NCBI RefSeq assembly: GCF_012927345.1
Contig: NZ_JABBGJ010000058.1
Span: forward strand, 1 to 51,849
DNA length: 51,849 nt
Source: Paraburkholderia polaris
GTDB lineage: Bacteria > Pseudomonadota > Gammaproteobacteria > Burkholderiales > Burkholderiaceae
Direction of reading: 5' to 3'
Shown: piece by piece, positions 1 to 7,464 of the stretch
Layout: each line of letters starts with the position of its first letter
Numbering within the stretch: position 1 is the stretch's first letter
Notes under the pieces: model-generated
Databases searched by the model: none
Told to the model about the DNA's origin: nothing
The model's input: the letters and a program-made list of their open reading frames with translations, nothing else
Made by a program: the position numbers and the translations under genes

Positions 1-241
1 GCCATGACCGCCCTGACGGTACGGCAAAACGATTCCAGCGCTTCACGAACTCCGGTGTGAAACGCTTCACCCAACGCATGATCGTGGTGTGCGCCAGCGA
101 CAGTCCCCGCTCGGCCATCATTTCGACCAGATCGCGCAGGCTGAGCTTGTAGCGAAGGTACCAGCGCACGCAGAGAACAATGATCTCCCGATCAAAATGC
201 CGTCCATCGAACAACCCCTCCAGACCTTTCCGCTTGCTCAT
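1..241 (-). CDS. IS6-family transposase, N-terminal part (cut by window edge)
   Basis: The gene reads on the minus strand from ATG at 241 off the left edge, giving about 80 residues. The start MSKRKGLEGLFDGRHF is followed by CVRWYLRYKLSLRDLVEMM and an AERGLSLAHTTIMRWVKRF helix-turn-helix. This is the N-terminal DNA-binding region typical of IS6/IS26-type DDE transposases. The reading frame is intact as far as it can be seen. The DDE catalytic residues would lie beyond the edge, so activity cannot be judged. It is a different lineage from the neighbouring pseudogene, since the two share only the general family pattern. Confidence 0.85.
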   Translation of the reverse strand, partial: MSKRKGLEGLFDGRHFDREIIVLCVRWYLRYKLSLRDLVEMMAERGLSLAHTTIMRWVKRFTPEFVKRWNRFAVPSGRSW

Positions 242-307
242 CACCGGTCACCAGTTCGTCAGGCTGACAACTTTAACCGATTCCCCGTGCCTATTTGCAC
301 CAGAACC
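1..307 (-). mobile_element. IS6-family-like insertion sequence, 5' end only
   Basis: This is the right-hand end of an IS6-like element that continues beyond the left edge of the window. On the minus strand it begins with the terminal sequence GGTTCTGGTGCAAATAGG, ending at position 307, about 66 bases before the transposase start codon. That layout is usual for IS6-type elements. The terminal sequence resembles the one at 761-778, which belongs to the older element it sits in. It interrupts the transposase pseudogene that begins at 308. The other end and the 8-bp target duplication are outside the window. Confidence 0.7.
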
Positions 308-715
308 TCTCGGGCACGCCGTTCTGGGCTATCGATTTCTCAAAGTAACCCCGGGCTGCAGTATTGTCCCGATGGGCGCGTAGCAGAAAGTCAGTGGTGT
401 TGCCGTCCTTGTCGACGGCCCGGTAAAGATACCGCCATTCGCCCTTGACGCAATGTATGTCTCGTCCATCCGCCAGCTCCTACCAACCGGCCGCTTGCAG
501 CGGCGAAACGCTTTCTCCAATACCGGCAGCAGCTTGATGGCCCAGCAGTGCACAGTCGAATGATCGACCGAAACGCCACGCTCAGCCATCATTTCTTCGA
601 GGTGCCGCAGGCTCAGCGTATAGGCAACGTACCAGCGTACGCAAGTCAGGCTCACGTCGAGCGGATAATGCAGGCGTTTGATCACCTGGGCCACCGCCGG
701 ATTCATCGTCTTCAT
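308..715 (-). pseudogene. IS6-family transposase, frameshifted and interrupted
   Basis: From ATG at 715 the protein starts MKTMNPAVAQVIKRLHYPLD and continues through CVRWYVAYTLSLRHLEEMM to the first catalytic-Asp segment RMDETYI (D of the DDE triad). Around position 450 the frame is lost. The sequence that should continue VKGEWRYLYRAVDKDG is still readable in the next frame, so one base appears to have been deleted. The shifted frame continues through NTTDFLLRAHRDN and AARGYFEKSIAQNGVPER, then stops at the junction with the element ending at 307. The gene is therefore dead twice over, by frameshift and by insertion. Confidence 0.8.
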
Positions 716-778
716 CGGGCTTTCGGTCGTTCATGTCGTTCCACACATGATAGCGGACCGCCTTACTGCAACATAACC
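308..778 (-). mobile_element. Remnant of a second IS6-like element
   Basis: The remnant is bounded on the right by the inverted-repeat-like end GGTTATGTTGCAGTAAGG (minus strand, 761-778) and cut on the left by the element ending at 307. It holds only the 5' part of a frameshifted transposase. The rest, if still present, would lie left of the window beyond the inserted element. Confidence 0.65.
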
Positions 779-1107
779 ACCAAGGGTATACCCACCCTTT
801 TTGCACATGCCCTCCGCTTGCATCGTCGATACGTCTGGTTGAGTCGTCGAAGTGCAAGAAAAACGCCTCAATATGAAATATTTTTCGTCTTTTTTCGGTG
901 CGTCGAGCCGCTTAGACTTTCTTCCAGTCGCGTATGAGTCATGTCGTGTGCAACCCTTATTTCCACGGCAATGCATTGATTCAACCGCTCGACAAGCGAT
1001 TTACTTCTCAGACAACGGCTTGCATATAACGGCCCACCGGCCCTAAGCACTGGGAAAAACCTTTGCCTATGTAGATAGCTATCCGAAATGAAAAAGGGAT
1101 TGTCACA
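779..1107. other. Non-coding stretch upstream of the ureohydrolase gene
   Basis: There is no convincing gene here. The short open frames on both strands have no recognisable protein pattern. The stretch is A/T-richer than the downstream core genome and must hold the promoter for the accessory cluster, but no clear -35/-10 pair stands out. A Shine-Dalgarno-like AAAGGGA lies about 10 bases before the ATG at 1108. Confidence 0.4.
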
Positions 1108-1956
1108 ATGAACGTCGGCCAATACGGAAATCTGTCCAAATCGGTAACCCTGCTTGGAATCCCTCTGGATTTCAACTCATCCTTCCTCCGCGGCGCCGCT
1201 TTCGCTCCGGACGTAATCCGATCGGCAATGTCGAGTGACTCGAGCAACTGGTGGAGCGAACAAGGGATCAATCTAAAAGCTGACGGAACGTTCGTGGACG
1301 TGGGAAATTTGCACGTGTCGCCGAACGACGCCGACATGCTCAAGAAATGCGAAGCCAGGGTGGCTGATTGCCTTTCGTCCGGCCACCCCTTGATCACCTT
1401 GGGAGGCGACCACTCAATCTCCTATCCGGTATTGCGCGCGTTCCGAGAAATCTACCACGAACTCACGGTCGTACACTTCGACGCCCACCCGGATCTATAT
1501 GACGAATTGCTCGGCAACCGGTGGTCGCATGCATCGCCATTCGCAAGGGTCATGGAAGAGAAACTTGCGACGCGGCTGGTCCAAGTCGGTATCCGGACGA
1601 TGACTGGACATCAAAATGCGCAAGCAGAAAAATTTGGTGTCGAGGTGATCAGCATGCGCAATCTAAACCGCTTTGCCGATCTACGTTTCTCGGGGCCAGT
1701 CTACGTTTCAATCGATCTGGACGCTCTTGATCCCGCATACGCACCGGGCGTTTCTCACTATGAGCCAGGTGGGATGTCTGTTCGGGAGCTGGTCAACTGT
1801 CTGCATGCAATTGACGCGCCACTGGTTGGCGCAGACGTAGTGGAGTTAAACCCCCACCGCGACACTCACAGCCAAACCGCAATGGTCGCCGCAAAGCTGG
1901 TAAAGGAACTTGCCGCGTGCATGCTTGGCGGACGTGGCCGCGACGATTGGCCGTAG
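1108..1956 (+). CDS. Ureohydrolase (arginase/agmatinase family)
   Basis: This 282-residue protein has the full set of metal ligands of the arginase/agmatinase family. They are GGDHS at residues 99-103, DAHPD at 125-129 and SIDLDALDPA at 201-210, which together bind two Mn ions and activate water to cleave a guanidino or related C-N bond, usually releasing urea. The length fits the family. The motifs cannot separate arginase, agmatinase, guanidinobutyrase and formiminoglutamase. It opens a co-directional cluster of AST-like genes that lacks an AstB dihydrolase. A role in removing the guanidino group from arginine or an acylated derivative is therefore plausible, but inferred. The start at 1108 has AAAGGGA upstream. 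Confidence 0.85.
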   Translation: MNVGQYGNLSKSVTLLGIPLDFNSSFLRGAAFAPDVIRSAMSSDSSNWWSEQGINLKADGTFVDVGNLHVSPNDADMLKKCEARVADCLSSGHPLITLGGDHSISYPVLRAFREIYHELTVVHFDAHPDLYDELLGNRWSHASPFARVMEEKLATRLVQVGIRTMTGHQNAQAEKFGVEVISMRNLNRFADLRFSGPVYVSIDLDALDPAYAPGVSHYEPGGMSVRELVNCLHAIDAPLVGADVVELNPHRDTHSQTAMVAAKLVKELAACMLGGRGRDDWP

Positions 1957-2144
1957 AAGACGGTACGCACCCACCGGGAAAATGGTGATTCGGGCAGGCG
2001 CCGCGCTCTGTTCGTCAAACGGTGACGGCTGCCGAACTCCTCGTCTGCATCAAGCGGTCGCGGAACGACTGTCAAAAGTTCGCCGTGCTATTGGCCATCA
2101 TGTCCAGTTGGAAAGATGGGAATCAAAAAATTCGAAAGACTAAT

Positions 2145-2585
2145 ATGAATACCGGAGACAGGCCTTTAAATTCGCCGTTCTTTATAGATCCGCAAACCTT
2201 ATCAATAGAAATCCAGAAAACGATTTCGACAATGATGAACAATCTCGAAACACCGCTCACGACAGACGATTTAGCACGCTCTGTGGGCATGTCGCGAAAA
2301 CAGCTTGAACTTTTGTTCAAACACCATTTTTACGTTGTTCCGTCGCGTTTCTACACGCGGCTTCGCCTTGATCATGCAAAGACATTGTTGCGTTTGACCG
2401 GGAAATCGGTGGTACAGATCGGGCTATCTTGTGGGTTTGCCTCGGGGCCGCAATTCTCTGCCACATATCGCATCCACTTTGGCATCGGTCCTCGCGAAGA
2501 GCGCTTTCTCCATGAGCAGACCAAGGAGATTAAAAAACGCTCCTCTCGCGAGATTTCCGACCCGGTCCTCACCGCCCTCGCGTAA
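2145..2585 (+). CDS. AraC-type helix-turn-helix protein without sensor domain
   Basis: This 146-residue protein consists almost only of an AraC/XylS double helix-turn-helix domain (about residues 35-125). Shared segments with the ArgR-type regulator at 18289 include PLTTDDLA, MSRKQLELLF and KSVVQIGLSCGF; the regulator has PLTTDEIA, VSRRQLERLF and KSVVQISLACGF. The DJ-1/GATase1-like N-terminal sensor domain, about 200 residues in the full-length paralogue, is absent. The ATG at 2145 is preferred: GAAAG lies 6 bases before it, and an earlier in-frame start at 2022 would only add non-homologous residues. It could bind the same operators as the core regulator, as competitor or constitutive activator; this is inference. 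Confidence 0.75.
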   Translation: MNTGDRPLNSPFFIDPQTLSIEIQKTISTMMNNLETPLTTDDLARSVGMSRKQLELLFKHHFYVVPSRFYTRLRLDHAKTLLRLTGKSVVQIGLSCGFASGPQFSATYRIHFGIGPREERFLHEQTKEIKKRSSREISDPVLTALA

Positions 2586-2660
2586 TCACTTGTCGAAAAA
2601 TATTGCCTTTGGTGCCCGGCTCGCTCCCGAAAAAACACGTTTAATTAAGGAAACTGAATC

Positions 2661-3902
2661 TTGTCTACAAAAGTAAATCGCGACACCTTTGACGAAGTGA
2701 TGGTTCCAAATTACTCGCCGGCATCGTACATTCCAGTCGCCGGTAAGGGATCACGAATCTGGGATCAGGCTGGTAATGAATATGTCGATTTCGCCAGCGG
2801 CATTGCCGTCACCAGCCTGGGGCATAGTCACCCGGAATTGATAGATGTGCTGCATGGCCAAGTGGATCGCCTTTGGCATTTAAGCAATACATTTACGAAC
2901 GAACCATCACTGCGGCTCGCGCAGCGACTGACCAACGATACGTTTGCCGAGCGAGTATTCTTTTGCAACTCGGGCGCGGAAGCAAACGAAGCAGCGTTAA
3001 AGCTTGCTCGTCGCTATGGATTTGACAAATTTGGAGTGGAAAAGAGCGAAATCGTTTCCTGCTCCCAATCATTCCATGGCCGCACTTTTTTTACAGTCTC
3101 GGTCGGCGGACAACCGAAGTACAGCGAAGGTTTTGGCCCATTGCCCGCCGATGTCTCGCATATCCCATTTAACGATCTGCATGCTGCCGAGAAGGCCATC
3201 GGTAAAAGAACTTGCGCGGTAATAGTCGAGCCAGTACAGGGTGAAGGCGGAGTGATACCAGCCACTCCGGAATTCCTTTGTAAGCTCCGCGAGTTATGCG
3301 ACAAGCACCACGCATTGCTGATTTTTGACGAAGTGCAGATCGGCGTTGGCCGGTCGGGTTCGCTGTTCGCATACATGGAGTATGGCGTCATTCCGGACAT
3401 CCTGACCTCGGCGAAGGCACTCGGCAACGGAATGCCGATCGGCGCCATGCTGACCACCGAGCGGGTCGCCAAATCGTTCAGCGTGGGAACGCACGGTTCG
3501 ACTTATGGCGGAAATCCCTTGGCTTCAGCGGTCGCCGACAAGGTGATCGAGCTCGTTAACCGTCCTGAACTGCTGCAAGGCGTTAAGCGACGCCACCAAC
3601 TGCTGACACAAGGTTTATCCGTTATCAATGAAAGGTTTGGCGTTTTCCGGGAGATTCGCGGCAAAGGATTGCTGATCGGGGCGGAACTCGCAGGCGATTA
3701 CCGCGGCAAAGCTAAGGAGTTTGTCACCGCTAGCGGCTCTCATGGTTTGGTGCTGCTGATGGCTGGACCAAACGTGGTGCGGTTTGTGCCCTCGTTGATT
3801 ATTCCCGAAGCAGATCTGATGGAAGGGCTAAAGCGCTTCGAGGCGGTTGCGGCAGAGATCGTGGCCAAAGCCAACCACCAAAAAACTGCGCAAGCGATTT
3901 GA
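2661..3902 (+). CDS. AstC-like acetylornithine/succinylornithine transaminase, accessory copy
   Basis: This 413-residue class-III pyridoxal-phosphate aminotransferase is colinear with the core AstC at 19565, roughly two thirds identical by eye. The cofactor lysine is K252 in the TSAKALGNG segment, D223 is in IFDEVQ, and NSGAEAN lies at 103-109. The expected reaction is transfer of the delta-amino group of N2-succinylornithine (or acetylornithine) to 2-oxoglutarate. The start is TTG at 2661 with AAGGAA 8 bases upstream. One oddity is EVQIGVGR, where the core copy and most relatives have EVQTGVGR. The next gene begins 16 bases after its stop, so they are surely co-transcribed. Confidence 0.85.
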   Translation: MSTKVNRDTFDEVMVPNYSPASYIPVAGKGSRIWDQAGNEYVDFASGIAVTSLGHSHPELIDVLHGQVDRLWHLSNTFTNEPSLRLAQRLTNDTFAERVFFCNSGAEANEAALKLARRYGFDKFGVEKSEIVSCSQSFHGRTFFTVSVGGQPKYSEGFGPLPADVSHIPFNDLHAAEKAIGKRTCAVIVEPVQGEGGVIPATPEFLCKLRELCDKHHALLIFDEVQIGVGRSGSLFAYMEYGVIPDILTSAKALGNGMPIGAMLTTERVAKSFSVGTHGSTYGGNPLASAVADKVIELVNRPELLQGVKRRHQLLTQGLSVINERFGVFREIRGKGLLIGAELAGDYRGKAKEFVTASGSHGLVLLMAGPNVVRFVPSLIIPEADLMEGLKRFEAVAAEIVAKANHQKTAQAI

Positions 3903-3918
3903 TCACTGGAAGGTTCGC

Positions 3919-4956
3919 ATGTTTTTCGTTCGTCCCGCCAACGCGTCCGATTTCGACAACATCGAACGTATGGTTCGTTCCGATGGGCCGCCCCTGCACT
4001 CACTGCCGCCCGACCCAGAACGCCTCGCCAAGTGGCTGCAAGACTCCAGCAGATCAATCTCTGCTAACGTCAGCTCACCTGGCGACGAATGCTACTGCTT
4101 CGTTCTGGAAGACGCGACAACGGGAAAATTGCATGGCGTGGCAAGTATTGCCGCGACAGCGCGCCACCGAGCTCCGTTCTATGCTTTCCGTGAAGAAGCC
4201 CTCGTTCATGCCTCTCGTGAACTCAACGTCAATCATCGCGTGTCCGCATTGACGATTTCGCATGACCTTACGCAGCACTCTCGTCTTACTGGCTGTTACT
4301 TCGGCGAAATGGTACGTGAACAGCCAGCGGTCGCACAGCTCCTGTCCAGCGCACGTCTTATGTTCGCAGCGCTCTATCGGGAACGCTTTGCCGAAGAAGT
4401 ATTCACGATGCTTCCAGGGTTGGTCGACGAGAACGGACGCATGCCGTTCTGGGACGGCGTCGGCTACAAGTTCTTCGGATGCGACGTCGGCCAGCTGGAG
4501 GTCAAGTCTTCCGGGCGGGGTCGTACGTTCATCCCCGAAATGCTGCCCGTAGATCCATTGTACGTGGGGCTCCTGTCCGATGAGGCCCAGCGGGCAATAG
4601 GTCAAATCCATTCTAGTGCTGAGGCTGCATATCGGTGTCACCTGGATGAGGGATTGCTTAACTCAAACTTCATTGACATTTTTGACGCCGGCCCGGTCTT
4701 GACGGCTCCCTTCAAAAGGTGCCATTCAGTACGCGAGGGCTTGATGCGTAAAGCGGTACGCGGATCTGTTGGAGCGGCGGAACAGGAGTATCTGCTTAGC
4801 AATACGAGTGCTCAAGGCTTTCGGTGTACAGCGATCCGTCTGCCTGCGGATCTGCCTCCGGAAGTTGCACTTCCCGGCCCGGTAGCCGATCTACTCGGGG
4901 TTGATGAAGGCGATAGCGTGCGTTTTGTTCCAGTGCCGAACGGGAGGAAAGCATGA
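3919..4956 (+). CDS. Arginine/ornithine N-succinyltransferase alpha-subunit paralogue (AruF-like)
   Basis: This 345-residue AstA-family acyltransferase is colinear with the core alpha subunit at 20855, from MFFVRPANASDFDNIERM through SPGDECYCFVLEDATTGKL and the NFIDIFDAGPVLTAP segment. AstA proteins transfer succinyl from succinyl-CoA to the alpha-amino group of arginine or ornithine. GGAAGG before ATG 3919 sets the start; an upstream ATG at 3847 lies inside the transaminase gene. In the acyl-CoA-binding loop, the core alpha subunit has PSLRGDAAAHLMSRAR, but this copy has EMVREQPAVAQLLSSAR and so loses the RG pair. The partner beta gene overlaps it by 4 bases (ATGA), as in the core operon. 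Confidence 0.85.
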   Translation: MFFVRPANASDFDNIERMVRSDGPPLHSLPPDPERLAKWLQDSSRSISANVSSPGDECYCFVLEDATTGKLHGVASIAATARHRAPFYAFREEALVHASRELNVNHRVSALTISHDLTQHSRLTGCYFGEMVREQPAVAQLLSSARLMFAALYRERFAEEVFTMLPGLVDENGRMPFWDGVGYKFFGCDVGQLEVKSSGRGRTFIPEMLPVDPLYVGLLSDEAQRAIGQIHSSAEAAYRCHLDEGLLNSNFIDIFDAGPVLTAPFKRCHSVREGLMRKAVRGSVGAAEQEYLLSNTSAQGFRCTAIRLPADLPPEVALPGPVADLLGVDEGDSVRFVPVPNGRKA

Positions 4957-6065
4957 TCGTAGTACGACTGGGTCGTCCCGCGGACGTTGACGCACTTCTG
5001 GCTTTGGCGGAAAAGGCCGGACCGGGCATGACCACGCTGAAGCCTGATCGAATCGCGCAGGTAGCTCGACTCGAACGGGTTCAGCGCACGATAGAACACA
5101 CAGTAGCGCTTTGCGAGCAAGGTTATCTGTTCGTGATGGAAGATACCGCGAGTCAGCGGGTAGTGGGGGTCTCCGGTCTTGAAGTGGCAGTAGGTATGAA
5201 GCAGCCCTTTTATACCTACCGTATCGACACAAATGTGCATGGGAGCCTAGCTTTAGGAACATGGAGGATGAGCGAAAAGCTCAGTGTGTCACACGATTTA
5301 ACCGGCGCCACTGAACTCTGCACCCTGTTCCTGGATCCGGACTTTCGGGGCAATGGAAACGGCGCTCTGCTGTCCAAATCACGGCTCATGTTCGTTGCTG
5401 AGTTTCGCGAGCGCTTCGGCGAGCACATCTGCGCGGAGATGCGCGGTCATTTCGACGAAAACGGAGCGTCGCCTTTCTGGGACGCACTCGGTGCTCACTT
5501 CTACGGAATCGGATTTCACGAAGCAGACGCCTTGATTGCGCTCGGGAAAAAGACGTTCCTCGCCGAACTCATGCCGCGTTATCCAGTATACGTCGACTTC
5601 CTTCCGAAAACGGCGCGTGATTGCATAGGAAGGACGCACGTTGATACCACACCGGCTCGCCGTCTGCTGGAAAGCGAGGGATTTCGCCTCGACAAGCACA
5701 TTGATATTTTCGAAGGGGGGCCCGTACTCCAGGCACGCATTGACACACTTCGGGTGATGCGGGATAGCCGCAGATACAACGTCGAAACGAGCCGTAGTTC
5801 GACCCGTCGTGCGACAGCACAACAACGCTTCCTCGTTTCGACAGGCTCTATAGAAGATTTTCGAGTGGCATGCCTTTCGACTGAAACAGAAGACGACGTT
5901 CTCCCATTGACGCGTGAGCAGGCCGCCGCCCTACATGTCGCTCCGGGTGCGCTTGTACGAGCAATGAAACTTTATCCAAACGAAACAGCTTCAAGTATGA
6001 CGACAGCGTTGACGTCGTGGCCCTCTGATGACGTCGATCGAGGATGTCCCGTGACACATCCGTGA
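4953..6065 (+). CDS. Arginine/ornithine N-succinyltransferase beta-subunit paralogue (AruG-like)
   Basis: This 370-residue AstA-family protein is colinear with the core beta subunit at 21910 (start MIVVRLGRPADVDALLALAE, then KPDR and the HIDIFEGGPVLQARI segment). The CoA-loop region LDPDFRGNGNGALLSKSR keeps the R-G-x-G pattern that the alpha partner has lost, so the acyl-CoA site may rest mainly in this subunit. The C-terminus is about 25 residues longer than the core copy, with a low-complexity tail ending DVDRGCPVTHP. It starts on the ATGA overlap with the alpha gene, which suggests translational coupling and a heteromeric enzyme. Confidence 0.85.
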   Translation: MIVVRLGRPADVDALLALAEKAGPGMTTLKPDRIAQVARLERVQRTIEHTVALCEQGYLFVMEDTASQRVVGVSGLEVAVGMKQPFYTYRIDTNVHGSLALGTWRMSEKLSVSHDLTGATELCTLFLDPDFRGNGNGALLSKSRLMFVAEFRERFGEHICAEMRGHFDENGASPFWDALGAHFYGIGFHEADALIALGKKTFLAELMPRYPVYVDFLPKTARDCIGRTHVDTTPARRLLESEGFRLDKHIDIFEGGPVLQARIDTLRVMRDSRRYNVETSRSSTRRATAQQRFLVSTGSIEDFRVACLSTETEDDVLPLTREQAAALHVAPGALVRAMKLYPNETASSMTTALTSWPSDDVDRGCPVTHP

Positions 6066-6204
6066 AGTCTACGAGAGCGATACCCGCGTTGCCATCCAAT
6101 CAATTCGATACTTGAGTGTACGCGGTACTTTGTCATCCGAAGTCCACACGGCGCAGATAACGCGCCCATTTATAGTTCATCATGAAAAAAGGGAATACCT
6201 AAAT

Positions 6205-6984
6205 ATGAAATTCTTTCTCTACACGGTGTCCGTCATTCTGGCTGCGTCGTCGATGAGTGCATGTGCTGGGGACTGGTCGACCATTCGGTTTGGCATCGAC
6301 GCAAGCTATCCTCCCTTCGAATCCAAACGTCCCGACGGCACGCTTGTCGGCTTTGACGTCGATATTGGAAACGAGATCTGCGCACATCTCAAAGCCAAAT
6401 GTGTTTGGGTTGAGAACGATTTCGACGGTATGATCCCCGCGTTGAAGGGCCGGAAGTTTGACGGCGTGCTCTCGTCGATGACAAAGACTCCGAAGCGGGA
6501 AGCCGAAATTTCGTTCTCGTCCAAGATCTTCAACACTCCCACCCAGATGGTCGCGAGAAAGGGCGTGACATTACTGCCCAATGCTGATTCGCTGATTAAC
6601 AAATCGATTGGCGTTGAGCAAGGAACGATTCAGGAAACTTATGCCAAGACTTATTTGGCACCCAAGGGCGTAAGAGTGGTTTCGTATCAAAGCCAGGATC
6701 AGGTCTATGCGGACCTAATTTCCGGTCGTCTTGACGCAACCTTGCAGGATGCGGTGCAGGCAAAGATCGGCTTCCTCAAGACGCCTCGAGGTGCCGGCTT
6801 TCAGTTCGTTGGTGCCCCACTGGTGGATGCAGCAATCTTCGGGCAAGGGGCGGCGGTCGGTCTACGCAAGGAGGACGTCGATTTGAAAGCAAAGATTGAC
6901 CAAGCGATTGCCGAAATGCTCAAGGACGGAAGTTACAAAAAAATCGCTATCAAGTATTTCGACTTCGATATCTACGGCGGCTGA
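6205..6984 (+). CDS. Periplasmic basic-amino-acid-binding protein, accessory copy
   Basis: This 259-residue solute-binding protein is of the HisJ/ArgT/AotJ type (family 3). A signal peptide MKFFLYTVSVILAASSMSA is followed by CAG, so lipoprotein processing is possible, though the context is not a strong lipobox. The mature part begins WSTIRFGIDASYPPFESK, which is the classic ligand-binding start, and contains GFDVDIGNEICAHLKAKC and GTIQETYAKTYL. It is colinear with the core binding protein at 27076. No permease or ATPase follows it, so it probably docks on the transporter encoded at 15973-18251. ATG 6205 is preferred because it begins the signal peptide, with GGGAA 9 bases upstream. Confidence 0.9.
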   Translation: MKFFLYTVSVILAASSMSACAGDWSTIRFGIDASYPPFESKRPDGTLVGFDVDIGNEICAHLKAKCVWVENDFDGMIPALKGRKFDGVLSSMTKTPKREAEISFSSKIFNTPTQMVARKGVTLLPNADSLINKSIGVEQGTIQETYAKTYLAPKGVRVVSYQSQDQVYADLISGRLDATLQDAVQAKIGFLKTPRGAGFQFVGAPLVDAAIFGQGAAVGLRKEDVDLKAKIDQAIAEMLKDGSYKKIAIKYFDFDIYGG

Positions 6985-7464
6985 GAATGACCTTTGGGTA
7001 CGACGGGTTTCATTTTCATTCGACCGGCTGGTGCCTGCGTCCGCTGGTCCGTAGTATGGTCCTCCATAGCTGGGGAGGACGAAATCGGCAGGCTCGGCCG
7101 AACCAGGCGGTTTGCAGTTTTGTCGTGGAGTCAGACGAACTGATAGTCGAGCAGCACCCGATGGGCTATCAACTGTGACGACATTCAGTGGATAGACTCG
7201 ATGTAGCTAACAAGCTTCCGAGCGACGTGAGGTACAGAGACATAAGCGTCTTAAATGTCGCGCCCGGAAGGATATTAGAGCAGCGAAAATGCTCGCCACC
7301 CCGTTGGCATGATGGGTGGCGAGCATTCGCAGACGCGGTACTTTAATTAGTCGGCCATTCACAACGCCAGAGCGCTCGCGGCGCGCCTGGATGCCGGCCG
7401 AAGACAGCGCGCAAAACCTATCAGGTGCATCATTACTGCTCCTTTCACGATTGGTGAGATCTAT
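6985..7464. other. Intergenic region with a strong hairpin
   Basis: The 480 bases between the binding protein and deacylase genes hold no gene that I can support. A 63-codon frame at 6987-7178 has no recognisable pattern and poor codon logic. The stretch contains the perfect hairpin at 7289-7326, and TGCTCC is followed by an ATG at 7465. Confidence 0.4.
7289..7326. promoter_or_regulatory. Perfect 13-bp inverted repeat, 12-base loop
   Basis: ATGCTCGCCACCC at 7289-7301 pairs exactly with GGGTGGCGAGCAT at 7314-7326 around a 12-base loop. No T-run follows on the plus strand, so it is not a textbook intrinsic terminator. It could be an attenuator, an mRNA-stabilising hairpin for the upstream operon, or an operator for the Lrp protein encoded at 8795. 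Confidence 0.6.

Noticed and set aside
6987..7178. A 63-codon frame after the accessory binding-protein gene
   Set aside because: It starts with no ribosome-binding site and has no recognisable pattern.
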